A stretch of 18,597 nt of DNA from Desulfobacterales bacterium. Lineage in GTDB: Bacteria; Desulfobacterota; Desulfobacteria; Desulfobacterales; ETH-SRB1. The DNA is taken from positions 1 through 18,597 of the forward strand of contig JASEIZ010000020.1 in the NCBI GenBank assembly GCA_030017395.1, read 5' to 3'. The notes beneath the pieces are model-generated. The model was given only the letters and a program-made list of their open reading frames with translations. It was not told where the DNA came from and ran no database searches. Position numbers and translations under genes: made by a program. This document shows, piece after piece, positions 7,849 to 14,582 of the stretch (its first letter is position 1; every line of letters starts with the position of its first letter).

Positions 7849-7930
7849 GTCATTGCGAGGAGCAGAGCAACGTGGCAATCTTGTGGCTTATCAATGTGTT
7901 ATGAGATTGCTTCGCTTCGCTCACAATGAC
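7849..7930. repeat. 82-bp palindromic repeat with GTCATTG ends
   Basis: The ends GTCATTGCGAG and CTCACAATGAC are inverted copies with one mismatch, and the internal GCAATCT/AGATTGC pair extends the palindrome. It lies in the ~400-bp divergent intergenic region, within the inferred leader of the hdr operon. It looks like a dispersed non-coding repeat. Confidence 0.7.
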
Positions 7931-7988
7931 AATACTGAGTTTATACAAAGGTCTTAAAACTGTGAACCGTGAACCATAAACAGTTATT

Positions 7989-8020
7989 TTTATAGAGTAC
8001 ATAACATAAAATTTTGTCAA
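7989..8020 (-). promoter_or_regulatory. Possible sigma-70 promoter of the hdr operon
   Basis: On the minus strand TTGACA (8015-8020) is a perfect -35. TATAAA (7989-7994) gives a long 20-bp spacer, and TCTATA (7991-7996) gives 18. Transcription would leave a leader of about 220 nt before the first gene, crossing the palindromic repeat at 7849-7930. Confidence 0.4.
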
Positions 8021-8078
8021 GAGAAAACGTTTTAATAAAAGCTTGGGCATTATTGTAAGAGATATATATTTTTAAAAA

Positions 8079-8107
8079 TTGATCATTTTATTGTTACGCG
8101 CTATATA
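8079..8107 (+). promoter_or_regulatory. Sigma-70-like promoter of miaA
   Basis: TTGATC (8079-8084) and TATATA (8102-8107) are separated by exactly 17 bp, about 50 nt before the chosen miaA start. No operator was recognised. Confidence 0.55.
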
Positions 8108-8158
8108 AATAATTCTAAAATTGCTGTGATAAATTCGGTTCATAAAAAAAGGTTTACC

Positions 8159-9094
8159 GTGAACTCTGACAGACCAAAGCCAAAGGTGATTGTAATTTGC
8201 GGTCCTACCGGGGTCGGCAAGACATCTGTGGCCATTGAAATTGCCGGAGAATTTAAGGGCGAGATTATAAATGCGGATTCAATGCAGATATACAAATATA
8301 TGGATATCGGCACGGCAAAGCCGACCCTTGATGAACAGGCTCGCGTCAAACACCACATGATTGATATTGTTGATCCTGACGAGCCATTTGATGCAGCCAT
8401 GTATGCAAAAATGGCGCATGAGATTATCATGAAACTTGACAGGCAGGATATTGTTTCTTTTGTTGCCGGAGGCACGGGATTTTATATTAAGGCGTTATTA
8501 CATGGCCTGTTTATGGCAGGGCAGTCTGATGTAAATATCCGTGAGCGCCTGAAAGAGGAGGCGGCAGTCCATGGCGAAGCCTTTCTCCACAAGCGGCTGA
8601 GCGAATGCGATCCAACAGCGGCCGAAAATATACACCCTAATGACACATACAGGATAATAAGGGCTCTTGAGGTATATGAGATAACCGGAAAGAGCATATC
8701 AGAATGCCATGAAGAGCACGGGTTTACAGATGAGCCGTTTAAAGTTTTGACCATTGGTTTGGATATGGACAGAGAAATCCTGTATGATCGCATTAACTCC
8801 AGAGTTGACGCAATGATTGACGCAGGGCTTGTAAATGAAGTTAAGTGGCTTCTTCACAAGGGCTATTCGGAAAACCTCAAGCCTATGCAGTCTATCGGCT
8901 ATCGCCATGTTACCGATTATATTAAGGGGCGTATTTCATGGGATGAAGCTTTATTGACGCTTAAGCGGGACACAAGAAGATATGCAAAACGTCAAATGAC
9001 CTGGTTTAAGGCTGATTCAAGAATCGTATGGATAAAGCCCGGGCAGTTTGAAGATATTATCGTGCTGACAAAGAAGTTTCTGGCCGAAACATGA
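8159..9094 (+). CDS. miaA: tRNA dimethylallyltransferase MiaA
   Basis: MiaA transfers a dimethylallyl group to N6 of A37 in tRNAs reading UNN codons. The protein has the P-loop GPTGVGKT (residues 15-22), NADSMQIYKYMDIGTAKP (the family's QxY/GTAKP region), the DIVDP-F motif, AGGTGFYIKALL, and SIGYRH near the C-terminal third. Length is about 311 residues, normal for bacterial MiaA. I chose GTG at 8159, since AAAGG lies 6 nt upstream (8148-8152). An in-frame GTG at 8126 would add 11 residues but has no ribosome site. It stands alone, with its own promoter. No hfq or mutL neighbour is present, unlike in enterobacteria. No defect is visible. Confidence 0.95.
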   Translation: MNSDRPKPKVIVICGPTGVGKTSVAIEIAGEFKGEIINADSMQIYKYMDIGTAKPTLDEQARVKHHMIDIVDPDEPFDAAMYAKMAHEIIMKLDRQDIVSFVAGGTGFYIKALLHGLFMAGQSDVNIRERLKEEAAVHGEAFLHKRLSECDPTAAENIHPNDTYRIIRALEVYEITGKSISECHEEHGFTDEPFKVLTIGLDMDREILYDRINSRVDAMIDAGLVNEVKWLLHKGYSENLKPMQSIGYRHVTDYIKGRISWDEALLTLKRDTRRYAKRQMTWFKADSRIVWIKPGQFEDIIVLTKKFLAET

Positions 9095-9220
9095 TATTGT
9101 TTTAGTCGAGTTGACAACGCTAAGCAGCATATAGTACTTTCTTGATTAAACGTGTAAAATTATTCGACCTGTGCGGCTAATGTCCTTCTTGTAATTTCAA
9201 TTGCTTTTTTTACCGCCCGC

Positions 9221-9289
9221 TTCGCTTAAGGCGCAGAGGTCGCAGAGGAAAAATATTATTTCTTTTCTGCTGAGAGGGCAGAAAAGAAA
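9221..9289. repeat. GCAGAGG-type repeat and 12-bp perfect hairpin
   Basis: CGCTTAAGGCGCAGAGGTCG at 9221-9240 continues into GCAGAGG, a short dispersed-type repeat whose partner in inverse sense (CTCTGCG...GCGGTG) lies at 9479-9506. At 9259-9289 TTTCTTTTCTGC pairs perfectly with GCAGAAAAGAAA around a 7-nt loop. No T-run follows on the plus strand; on the minus strand TAATATTTTT follows, so weak terminator activity is possible. Confidence 0.55.
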
Positions 9290-9374
9290 CGATTTCCATC
9301 GCTTCGCGATAGCTAAGAATACCAGAAAATCAAATATTCTATAGCGTTTGTATGTTGTAAATCTTGAGCTTGAG

Positions 9375-9470
9375 TTTATTGTTTTCCGTCCCTCTCACGC
9401 GCAGCGCACCTGCTGCGACGTGTCGCTATCACGGCGAGAGCGCCTGCGCTGCGCGACGGAAAACAATAAA
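9375..9470. repeat. 96-bp element with perfect 16-bp terminal inverted repeats
   Basis: TTTATTGTTTTCCGTC (9375-9390) and its exact complement (9455-9470) enclose a GC-rich core that is itself palindromic (GCGCAGCGCA/TGCGCTGCGC). The GC-rich core differs from the A/T-rich surroundings. This looks like a MITE or dispersed hairpin element. Outside it, the 9095-9572 gap shows no gene. Confidence 0.7.
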
Positions 9471-9572
9471 AAAATAATCTCTGCGTTCTCCGCGGCTTTG
9501 CGGTGAATATGGCCTGCTTTAAACATGCATGGTCATTAGCCTAACTGCACAACTTGAAATTATTTTACGGTC

Positions 9573-11231
9573 ATGAAAATAGCTATAGCTCAAATAAATC
9601 CGATAATCGGCGACTTTAATCATAATTTTAACAAAATTATGAATTTTGCAGACAGGGCAAAACAGCTTTCATGCGATCTGATTGTTTTTTCTGAGCTTGT
9701 TATCACCGGATATCCGCCGCGCGATCTTCTTGAAAAAAAAGATTTTGTTGAAGCAAATCTTAAATGTTTACACAAACTTATAGAGTCGACACATGGAATC
9801 GGAGTAATATGCGGATTTGTTGATAAAAATCCTGACAAGGAGGGAAAGGGCCTTTATAACTCGGCTGCTCTGTTTGAAAACAGCGTTTTGCTGCATCAGG
9901 TTAAAAAAATGCTTCTTCCAAATTATGATGTGTTTGATGACGGCAGATATTTTGAACCAGGCTCATCATGCAAATCCTATTTGTACAAAGGCCGCAGAAT
10001 CGGGCTTACTATTTGTGAGGATGTCTGGAACGACAGAGATATAATAGAGAAAACAATCTATCATTCAGATCCCGTATCATTGCTGATAAAGGATGGAGCC
10101 GACCTTATCATAAACATATCTGCATCCCCTTTTCATGTCGGGAAAAATGAGTTCAGGATGGATATGCTGAGTTCTATAGCCGGAAAATACAATGTTCCTT
10201 TAATATATGCGAATCAGGTAGGCGGGAATGACGGCATTATTTTCGATGGTTTGAGCGCTGCTTTTGATCAATACGGACATATAAAGGCCAGAGCCTGTGA
10301 TTTTGAGGAGGACATGGTTGTTTTTGATACCGACTCTTCAAAAGGGTTTGAGGAAAACATCCACAGCATATCCGGCTCGGATACCGAAAGCATTTTGAAT
10401 GCTCTTATATTGGGGACGCGGGACTACGCAACAAAGTGCGGGTTTTCAAAGGTTGTTTTAGGGCTTAGCGGGGGCATTGATTCAGCCCTTACCGCATATA
10501 TTGCGACAATGGCTACGGGGTGTGAGAATGTGCTGGCTGTATCTATGCCGTCAATATATACTTCTCAGGAAAACATAAATGATTCTGAAAAACTTGCGAA
10601 AAATCTTGGAATCGAACTGAAAGAGATTCCGATTGAAGGTCTGTTCAGAGGATTTACAAGGCTTTTTTCACCCTCTTTTGATGAAAGCGACCCGACTGTT
10701 GCGCAGCAGAATCTACAGGCAAGAATCAGGGGAACCATTCTCATGGCTTTTTCCAACATGCATGGCAGCCTTCTCCTTTCCACCGGAAACAAATCCGAGC
10801 TCAGCGTCGGTTATTGCACGCTTTACGGTGATATGAACGGAGGGCTGGCAGTGATTGGAGATGTTCCCAAAACAATAGTTTATGATATTGCCCGTTTTAT
10901 AAACTCTGAAAAGGAGTATATCCAGCAAAGTATAATTGAAAGAGCTCCTTCGGCGGAACTTAAACCCGATCAAACAGACCAGGACGATCTGCCGCCGTAT
11001 GAAATACTGGACAGTGTATTAAATGGATATATCGAGGAGCTCAGGGGGATAGACGAACTGGTTGACATGGGGTTTGAAAGAAACCTTGTAGAGGACGTTG
11101 TTCACAGGGTCGATAAAAACGAATACAAGCGCCGCCAGGCAGCTCCGGCCCTTAAGGTTACATCAAAGGCTTTTGGCGACGGCAGGAGATATCCTCTGGC
11201 TCAAGGATATAGAGGGACTGAAAAAAAATGA
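9573..11231 (+). CDS. nadE: Glutamine-dependent NAD+ synthetase NadE
   Basis: NadE makes NAD+ from deamido-NAD, ATP and glutamine-derived ammonia. The 552-residue protein has an N-terminal nitrilase-fold glutaminase with the catalytic triad E41 (FSELVITGYPPRD), K112 (KKMLLPNY) and C148 (LTICEDVW). Its C-terminal synthetase domain has the PP-loop LSGGIDSALT (about 298-307), STGNKSELSVGY (403-414), GDMNGGLAVIGDVPKT and KPDQTDQDDLPPYE. The fused architecture and length fit the glutamine-using class. The start is ATG at 9573; the ribosome site is weak (ACGG), but no better start lies before the conserved IAIAQINP. It is probably monocistronic: nothing downstream is related in function, and a MITE-bearing island begins within 40 bp of the stop. 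Confidence 0.96.
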   Translation: MKIAIAQINPIIGDFNHNFNKIMNFADRAKQLSCDLIVFSELVITGYPPRDLLEKKDFVEANLKCLHKLIESTHGIGVICGFVDKNPDKEGKGLYNSAALFENSVLLHQVKKMLLPNYDVFDDGRYFEPGSSCKSYLYKGRRIGLTICEDVWNDRDIIEKTIYHSDPVSLLIKDGADLIINISASPFHVGKNEFRMDMLSSIAGKYNVPLIYANQVGGNDGIIFDGLSAAFDQYGHIKARACDFEEDMVVFDTDSSKGFEENIHSISGSDTESILNALILGTRDYATKCGFSKVVLGLSGGIDSALTAYIATMATGCENVLAVSMPSIYTSQENINDSEKLAKNLGIELKEIPIEGLFRGFTRLFSPSFDESDPTVAQQNLQARIRGTILMAFSNMHGSLLLSTGNKSELSVGYCTLYGDMNGGLAVIGDVPKTIVYDIARFINSEKEYIQQSIIERAPSAELKPDQTDQDDLPPYEILDSVLNGYIEELRGIDELVDMGFERNLVEDVVHRVDKNEYKRRQAAPALKVTSKAFGDGRRYPLAQGYRGTEKK

Positions 11232-11262
11232 ACATCGAACATCGAACGTCCAACATCGAATG
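11231..11262. repeat. Short AACATCGAAC-type direct repeat after nadE
   Basis: Four imperfect copies of the motif AACATCGAA/AACGTCCAA follow the nadE stop directly and end at the left edge of the first MITE copy. It looks like a degenerate short-unit repeat. No coding or terminator signal was seen. Confidence 0.6.
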
Positions 11263-11267
11263 TTGAT

Positions 11268-11397
11268 GATCTCGTAAAAAGTCTTGAAATCGTCATGCCG
11301 GACTTGATCCGGTATCCAGAACGCATTGAATTTACTGGATTCCGGCTTTCGCCGGAATGACGGAAAAGAGAACTTTTCGACTTTTTACGAGTTCATC
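11268..11397 (+). mobile_element. MITE-like element, copy 1, at the mod truncation point
   Basis: The left end CTCGTAAAAAGTC (from 11271) and right end GACTTTTTACGAG (to 11391, continuing TTCATC) are perfect 13-bp inverted repeats. Inside are CGTCATGCCGGACTTGATCC and TGGATTCCGGCTTTCGCCGG, shared almost base for base with copy 2 at 14235-14387. No transposase is encoded, so it would need to be moved in trans. It lies exactly where the mod coding similarity starts. Flanks AATGTTGAT and AATGATGAA could be a decayed 9-bp target duplication. Confidence 0.75.
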
Positions 11398-12348
11398 AAT
11401 GATGAAGCAATGAAAAAAATGGATACGGATGATGAGATTTGGTTTGGTAAAGATGGAACACAGATTCCACAAAGAAAAAGTTTTTTATGTGATGTAAAAG
11501 AAGGTGTAACCCCGATTACAATTTGGAAATATAAAGAAGCTGGTCACAATCATGAAGCAAATAATGAGATAAAAGCACTTGGCCTGACAGGCATTTTTAC
11601 TAATCCTAAACCAACGAGATTGATAAAATTGATGCTACAATTATCTACATTTCATAGTGACAATGACTTGATCTTGGATTTTTTCTCCGGCTCCTGCACA
11701 ACCGCCCATGCCTTACTCGACCTGAATAAACAAGACAACGGCACCCGCAAATTCATTTGTGTTCAGCTCCCTGAAAAATGCGACGAAAAATCCGAAGCTT
11801 TTAAAGCAGGCTACAAAACCATTGCCGAAATAGGCAAAGAACGAATACGCCGTGTAATAAAGAAGATAAAAAAAGATGATGAAGGCAAACTTCCTTTTGA
11901 AAAAACAAAACAGAATCTCGGGTTTAAAGTATTCAAGCTCCAGCCGTCAAATTTCAAAATCTGGCAGGGAGACGGCATTGAAAACGGCAGGCAGCTTGAA
12001 AAACATTTACAGCTTCACCTTGATTCCATAAAAAAGGATGCCGGTGAAGAGAATATGCTGTATGAACTGCTTATCAAGTCAGGCCGTGATTTGAATTCAA
12101 AAATTGAAATCACTAATAATTATTACAAGATAAATGATGGCGAAATGGTTATTGCTATTTCAAAAATTGATGAAAAAATTGTGGATTTAATCCTTGAAGA
12201 CAAACCTCAGATATTTATCACGCTTGACAAACTGTTTAAAAACAACGACCAGTTAAAAACCAATACGGCTTTACAAATGAAAGATGCCGGCATTGAGTTT
12301 AATCATCTTATATTATTGTTTTATTTCAGGAGGGAGCATGCCGGATAA
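11398..12348 (+). pseudogene. mod: Type III DNA methyltransferase Mod, 5'-truncated
   Basis: The C-terminal half of a type III Mod subunit, which methylates one strand of its target and supplies target recognition to Res. Visible are DEIWFGKDGTQIPQ, the SAM-binding motif I LDFFSGSCTTAHALLDLN, the KFICVQLPE strand, and IAEIGKERIRRVIKK. The catalytic DPPY motif and the N-terminal ~250 residues are absent. Coding similarity begins at the edge of MITE copy 1. The frame is open from a TTG at 11326 inside the MITE, which would prepend a MITE-encoded peptide (MNLLDSGFRRND...); an internal ATG lies at 11410. The 3' end is also abnormal: after TALQMKDAGIEF the frame runs into unrelated residues and overlaps dinD, while a second, diverged copy of the proper tail lies at 13210-13281. 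It is very unlikely to be an active methyltransferase. Confidence 0.85.
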
Positions 12349-13213
12349 AAATTTAATATCCATGGGAAGCAAGTCTTTTGAAGACCTGAAAAAAATAAAT
12401 GAGTATGGAGCAGAGTATTGGAGTGCCCGGGAAATTCAGCCTCTTTTGGGATATACGCAATGGAGGAGATTTGAAAACGCCGTTAAAAGGGCGATAACCT
12501 CTTGTGAAAATTCAGGTAATGAACCTCAATATCACTTTGCCGGCGCCGGCAAACCGATAGAGGGCGGAAAAGGTGCAGTGCAATTAGTTAATGACTATCA
12601 TCTGTCCCGGTTTGCCTGTTATTTGATTGCTCAGAATGGAGATCCACGCAAACCCGAAATCGCAAATGCTCAAAAATATTTTGCAATTCAGGCACGCAGG
12701 CAGGAAATTTTGGATGCTATTGCTGCTGATGTAGAACGGTTGGAACTTCGCAAACAGACTACTGAGGAATTTAAAGCCCTGTCAGGTGCAGCGCGGGAAG
12801 CCGGAGTTCATGACAAAATGTTCGGCATTTTCCATGATGCAGGATATAAAGGAATGTACGGCGGCATGGGACGTAACGCTATCAAGCAATTTAAAAGCAT
12901 ACCCGAAAAAGAAAGCCTGCTGGATAGAATGAATACAACCGAACTTGCCGCAAATCAGTTTCGCATGACTCAGACACGTGACAAGCTGGCGCGTGAACGG
13001 ATAAGAGATCAACAGACTGCCATACGAACTCATGAAAAGGTAGGCAAGGAGGTCAGAGATGCTATCAAGCGCATCGGCGGAGTTTCTCCTGAGCACTTGC
13101 CTCCTGCTGAACATATAAAGTTTGTAGAGAAAAGAGTAAAGAGCGTACCTCCAAAGCTGAAACTGGATGAAAAAGATGCCAAAGGACTGGCCGGGCATTC
13201 GGAAAAGGAATGA
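12338..13213 (+). CDS. dinD: DNA damage-inducible protein D (DinD)
   Basis: The 291-residue protein matches E. coli DinD along its length: SFEDLKKINEYGAEYWSAREIQPLLGY, CENSG, YHLSRFACYLIAQNGDPRKPEIANAQ, YFAIQARRQE, then YKGMYGGMGRNAI and TTELAANQFRMTQT. The N-terminal ~110 residues are a BRO-N/DinD domain. E. coli DinD is LexA-controlled and can inhibit RecA activities; I saw no clear LexA box here, and the promoter may be that of the mod gene. The start is ATG 12338 with AGGAGG 5 nt upstream, inside the aberrant mod 3' end. The gene interrupts a mod gene: the mod body precedes it and a separate mod tail follows immediately. It appears intact, so it may still be selected or be a recent arrival. 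Confidence 0.93.
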   Translation: MPDKNLISMGSKSFEDLKKINEYGAEYWSAREIQPLLGYTQWRRFENAVKRAITSCENSGNEPQYHFAGAGKPIEGGKGAVQLVNDYHLSRFACYLIAQNGDPRKPEIANAQKYFAIQARRQEILDAIAADVERLELRKQTTEEFKALSGAAREAGVHDKMFGIFHDAGYKGMYGGMGRNAIKQFKSIPEKESLLDRMNTTELAANQFRMTQTRDKLARERIRDQQTAIRTHEKVGKEVRDAIKRIGGVSPEHLPPAEHIKFVEKRVKSVPPKLKLDEKDAKGLAGHSEKE

Positions 13214-13281
13214 GGAAAAGCAAAGAATACAATACCGCGCTGCAAATGAAAGACGCGGGCATAGAATTCAAGGCGGTGTAA
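13210..13281 (+). pseudogene. Orphan second copy of a type III mod 3' end
   Basis: Directly after the dinD stop, the frame encodes EYNTALQMKDAGIEFKAV and stops at 13279-13281. The same peptide core TALQMKDAGIEF ends the mod body at 12265-12300, with many synonymous base differences. It is thus the tail of a related but different mod allele, left joined to dinD. An ATG at 13210 overlapping the dinD stop could allow translation of a 23-residue peptide, which is probably meaningless. The next gene starts 1 nt later, as if it had once followed mod in the same operon. Confidence 0.8.
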
Positions 13282-13282
13282 A

Positions 13283-14177
13283 ATGAATCAATCACCATTT
13301 GAAATGCGGTTTGATCCCCAGACAATTAAGCACTTGGGATTGAGAATGTATTCTACGCTTGCACCAGCATTAGCTGAAATTATATCCAATTCCTATGATG
13401 CTGACGCAACTAATGTAATTGTGACATTGATTGAAGACAAAAGGAACCCAAAAGAAATCAAAATTAAGGATGATGGGGTGGGAATATCCTACGAAGAAAT
13501 CAACGATAAATTTCTTGTAATTGGACGTAATAGGCGGGATGCCGAGGGAGACAAACCTTCTGCCAGATACAAACGTTTGCCTACCGGCAAAAAAGGTTTA
13601 GGGAAGCTTGCACTTTTTGGACTTGTTAAAACCATTACAGTTACCACAGTACAAGCATGCAAACTTAATGAACTTGTATTAAACTGGGATGATTTAATGG
13701 CAGCCAGAGGAAGCTACCGTCCGAAAGCAACCATTATCAACCAAGATACAAAATCTTTCGAAGGTACGGTTATTTCGATGACGGGGCTAAAAAGGAAAAC
13801 ATCATTTGATTTTAATGGTTTGGCAGATAGTTTGTCCCGAATATTTCTTTTTGATGATACCTTTAACTTGCTGATTGAATCACCTTCTGGAGACAGAATT
13901 TCCATTGACAACAAGAAAAAATACAGCTTACTTAATAAAGAATTTGATTGGTCCCTTGAATCCCCTTTTTTGGTTCCACCTGGATCCTGGATATGCAGGG
14001 AAAATTAGCGGCCAACTTTTAACTTCCGAAAAACCGATAACACCATCGTCCGGTCTAAGAGGGATAACCCTTTTTTCAAGAGGAAAATTGGTGAACGCCC
14101 CAGAATTTTTCTCCAGTAAAAAGAGCATACTTGAAACACAAATTGATAAAATAAAAGCATTCTTGGAAAATGAATAG
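13283..14177 (+). pseudogene. GHKL-type (Hsp90/MORC-like) ATPase, frameshifted and shortened
   Basis: The N-terminal part has all GHKL ATP-binding motifs: N-box ALAEIISNSYDADATN (around E32/N36), G1 DDGVGIS (63-69) and G2 GKKGLGKLALFG (102-113). The first frame stops at 14008. Homology-like sequence continues in the +1 frame from about 13970 (WFHLDPGYAGKISGQLLTSE, then GLRGITLFSRGKLVNAPEFF) to 14177. The shift maps to a T6 run at 13966-13971; removing one T joins the frames as ...ESPFWFHLDPGYAG. After PEFFSS the protein goes directly to KKSILETQIDKIKAFLENE and ends, whereas relatives as I remember them continue further, so an internal deletion is likely. Such ATPases occur next to restriction systems, which fits the mod and res neighbours. 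Its substrate is unknown. Confidence 0.75.
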
Positions 14178-14186
14178 GAGTTTATA

Positions 14187-14579
14187 ATGAGTGGTGGAGA
14201 ATGGAATTACTTTGATAGACGCTTTAACTATGATTAATTCGTAAAAAGTCCCGAAATCGTCATGCCGGACTTGATAAGCCTGCCCCGTACTTGATACGGG
14301 GGCATCCAGAACGCATTGAATTTACTGGATTCCGGCTTTCGCCGGAATGACGTAAAACGGTATTTTTTGACTTTTTACGAAGCCATCAACTATGATCTTG
14401 AGGAGTTTTGTAATGATATAAAAGAGCGTTTTCCAACTTTGGCAGAAGAATTGTTGAAAAAAGGGAAAATCATTTGTGAGATAGTCCATAATATTGATTA
14501 TGATGTTTGTGGTGATATTATGATTGAAGATGATGCTGATTTTGAGATAAATTCTACTAAAAAATTGACCGGAGATTGA
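14187..14579 (+). pseudogene. Small MSGG-type hypothetical gene split by a MITE
   Basis: The ATG at 14187 has AGGAG 6 nt upstream and starts MSGGEWNYFDRRFNYD, then hits a stop (14235-14237) inside the MITE. The rest of the gene resumes after it as LEEFCNDIKERFPTLAEELL and on to INSTKKLTGD (14397-14579). Removing the MITE and one 9-bp duplicate restores a single in-frame 76-residue protein. The MSGG start followed by aromatic residues resembles small phage- and defence-associated hypothetical proteins, but I do not know a function. The distal half lacks its own ribosome site; an open frame from a TTG at 14316 inside the MITE could only yield a fusion. It lies 3 nt before res. Confidence 0.75.
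14226..14396 (+). mobile_element. MITE-like element, copy 2, with 9-bp target site duplication
   Basis: The element spans 14235-14387 (153 bp), flanked by AACTATGAT at 14226-14234 and 14388-14396. Its ends TTCGTAAAAAGTC and GACTTTTTACGAA are perfect 13-bp inverted repeats. The interior matches copy 1, except for an extra CCCCGTACTTGATACGGGGG hairpin region (14282-14301). Both copies have the same orientation. No protein is encoded, so a transposase elsewhere would be needed. Confidence 0.88.
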
Positions 14580-14582
14580 TAA

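Noticed and set aside
9259..9289. Terminator of miaA
   Set aside because: It is 165 nt after the gene, with no T-run on the plus strand. Function is uncertain, so it is listed only as a hairpin.
11690..11720. Cys in the mod motif I (FFSGSCTTAHA) as an inactivating substitution
   Set aside because: From memory this position varies (Gly, Ala, Ser) in type III Mod proteins, so it is weak evidence. The missing DPPY half is the real defect.
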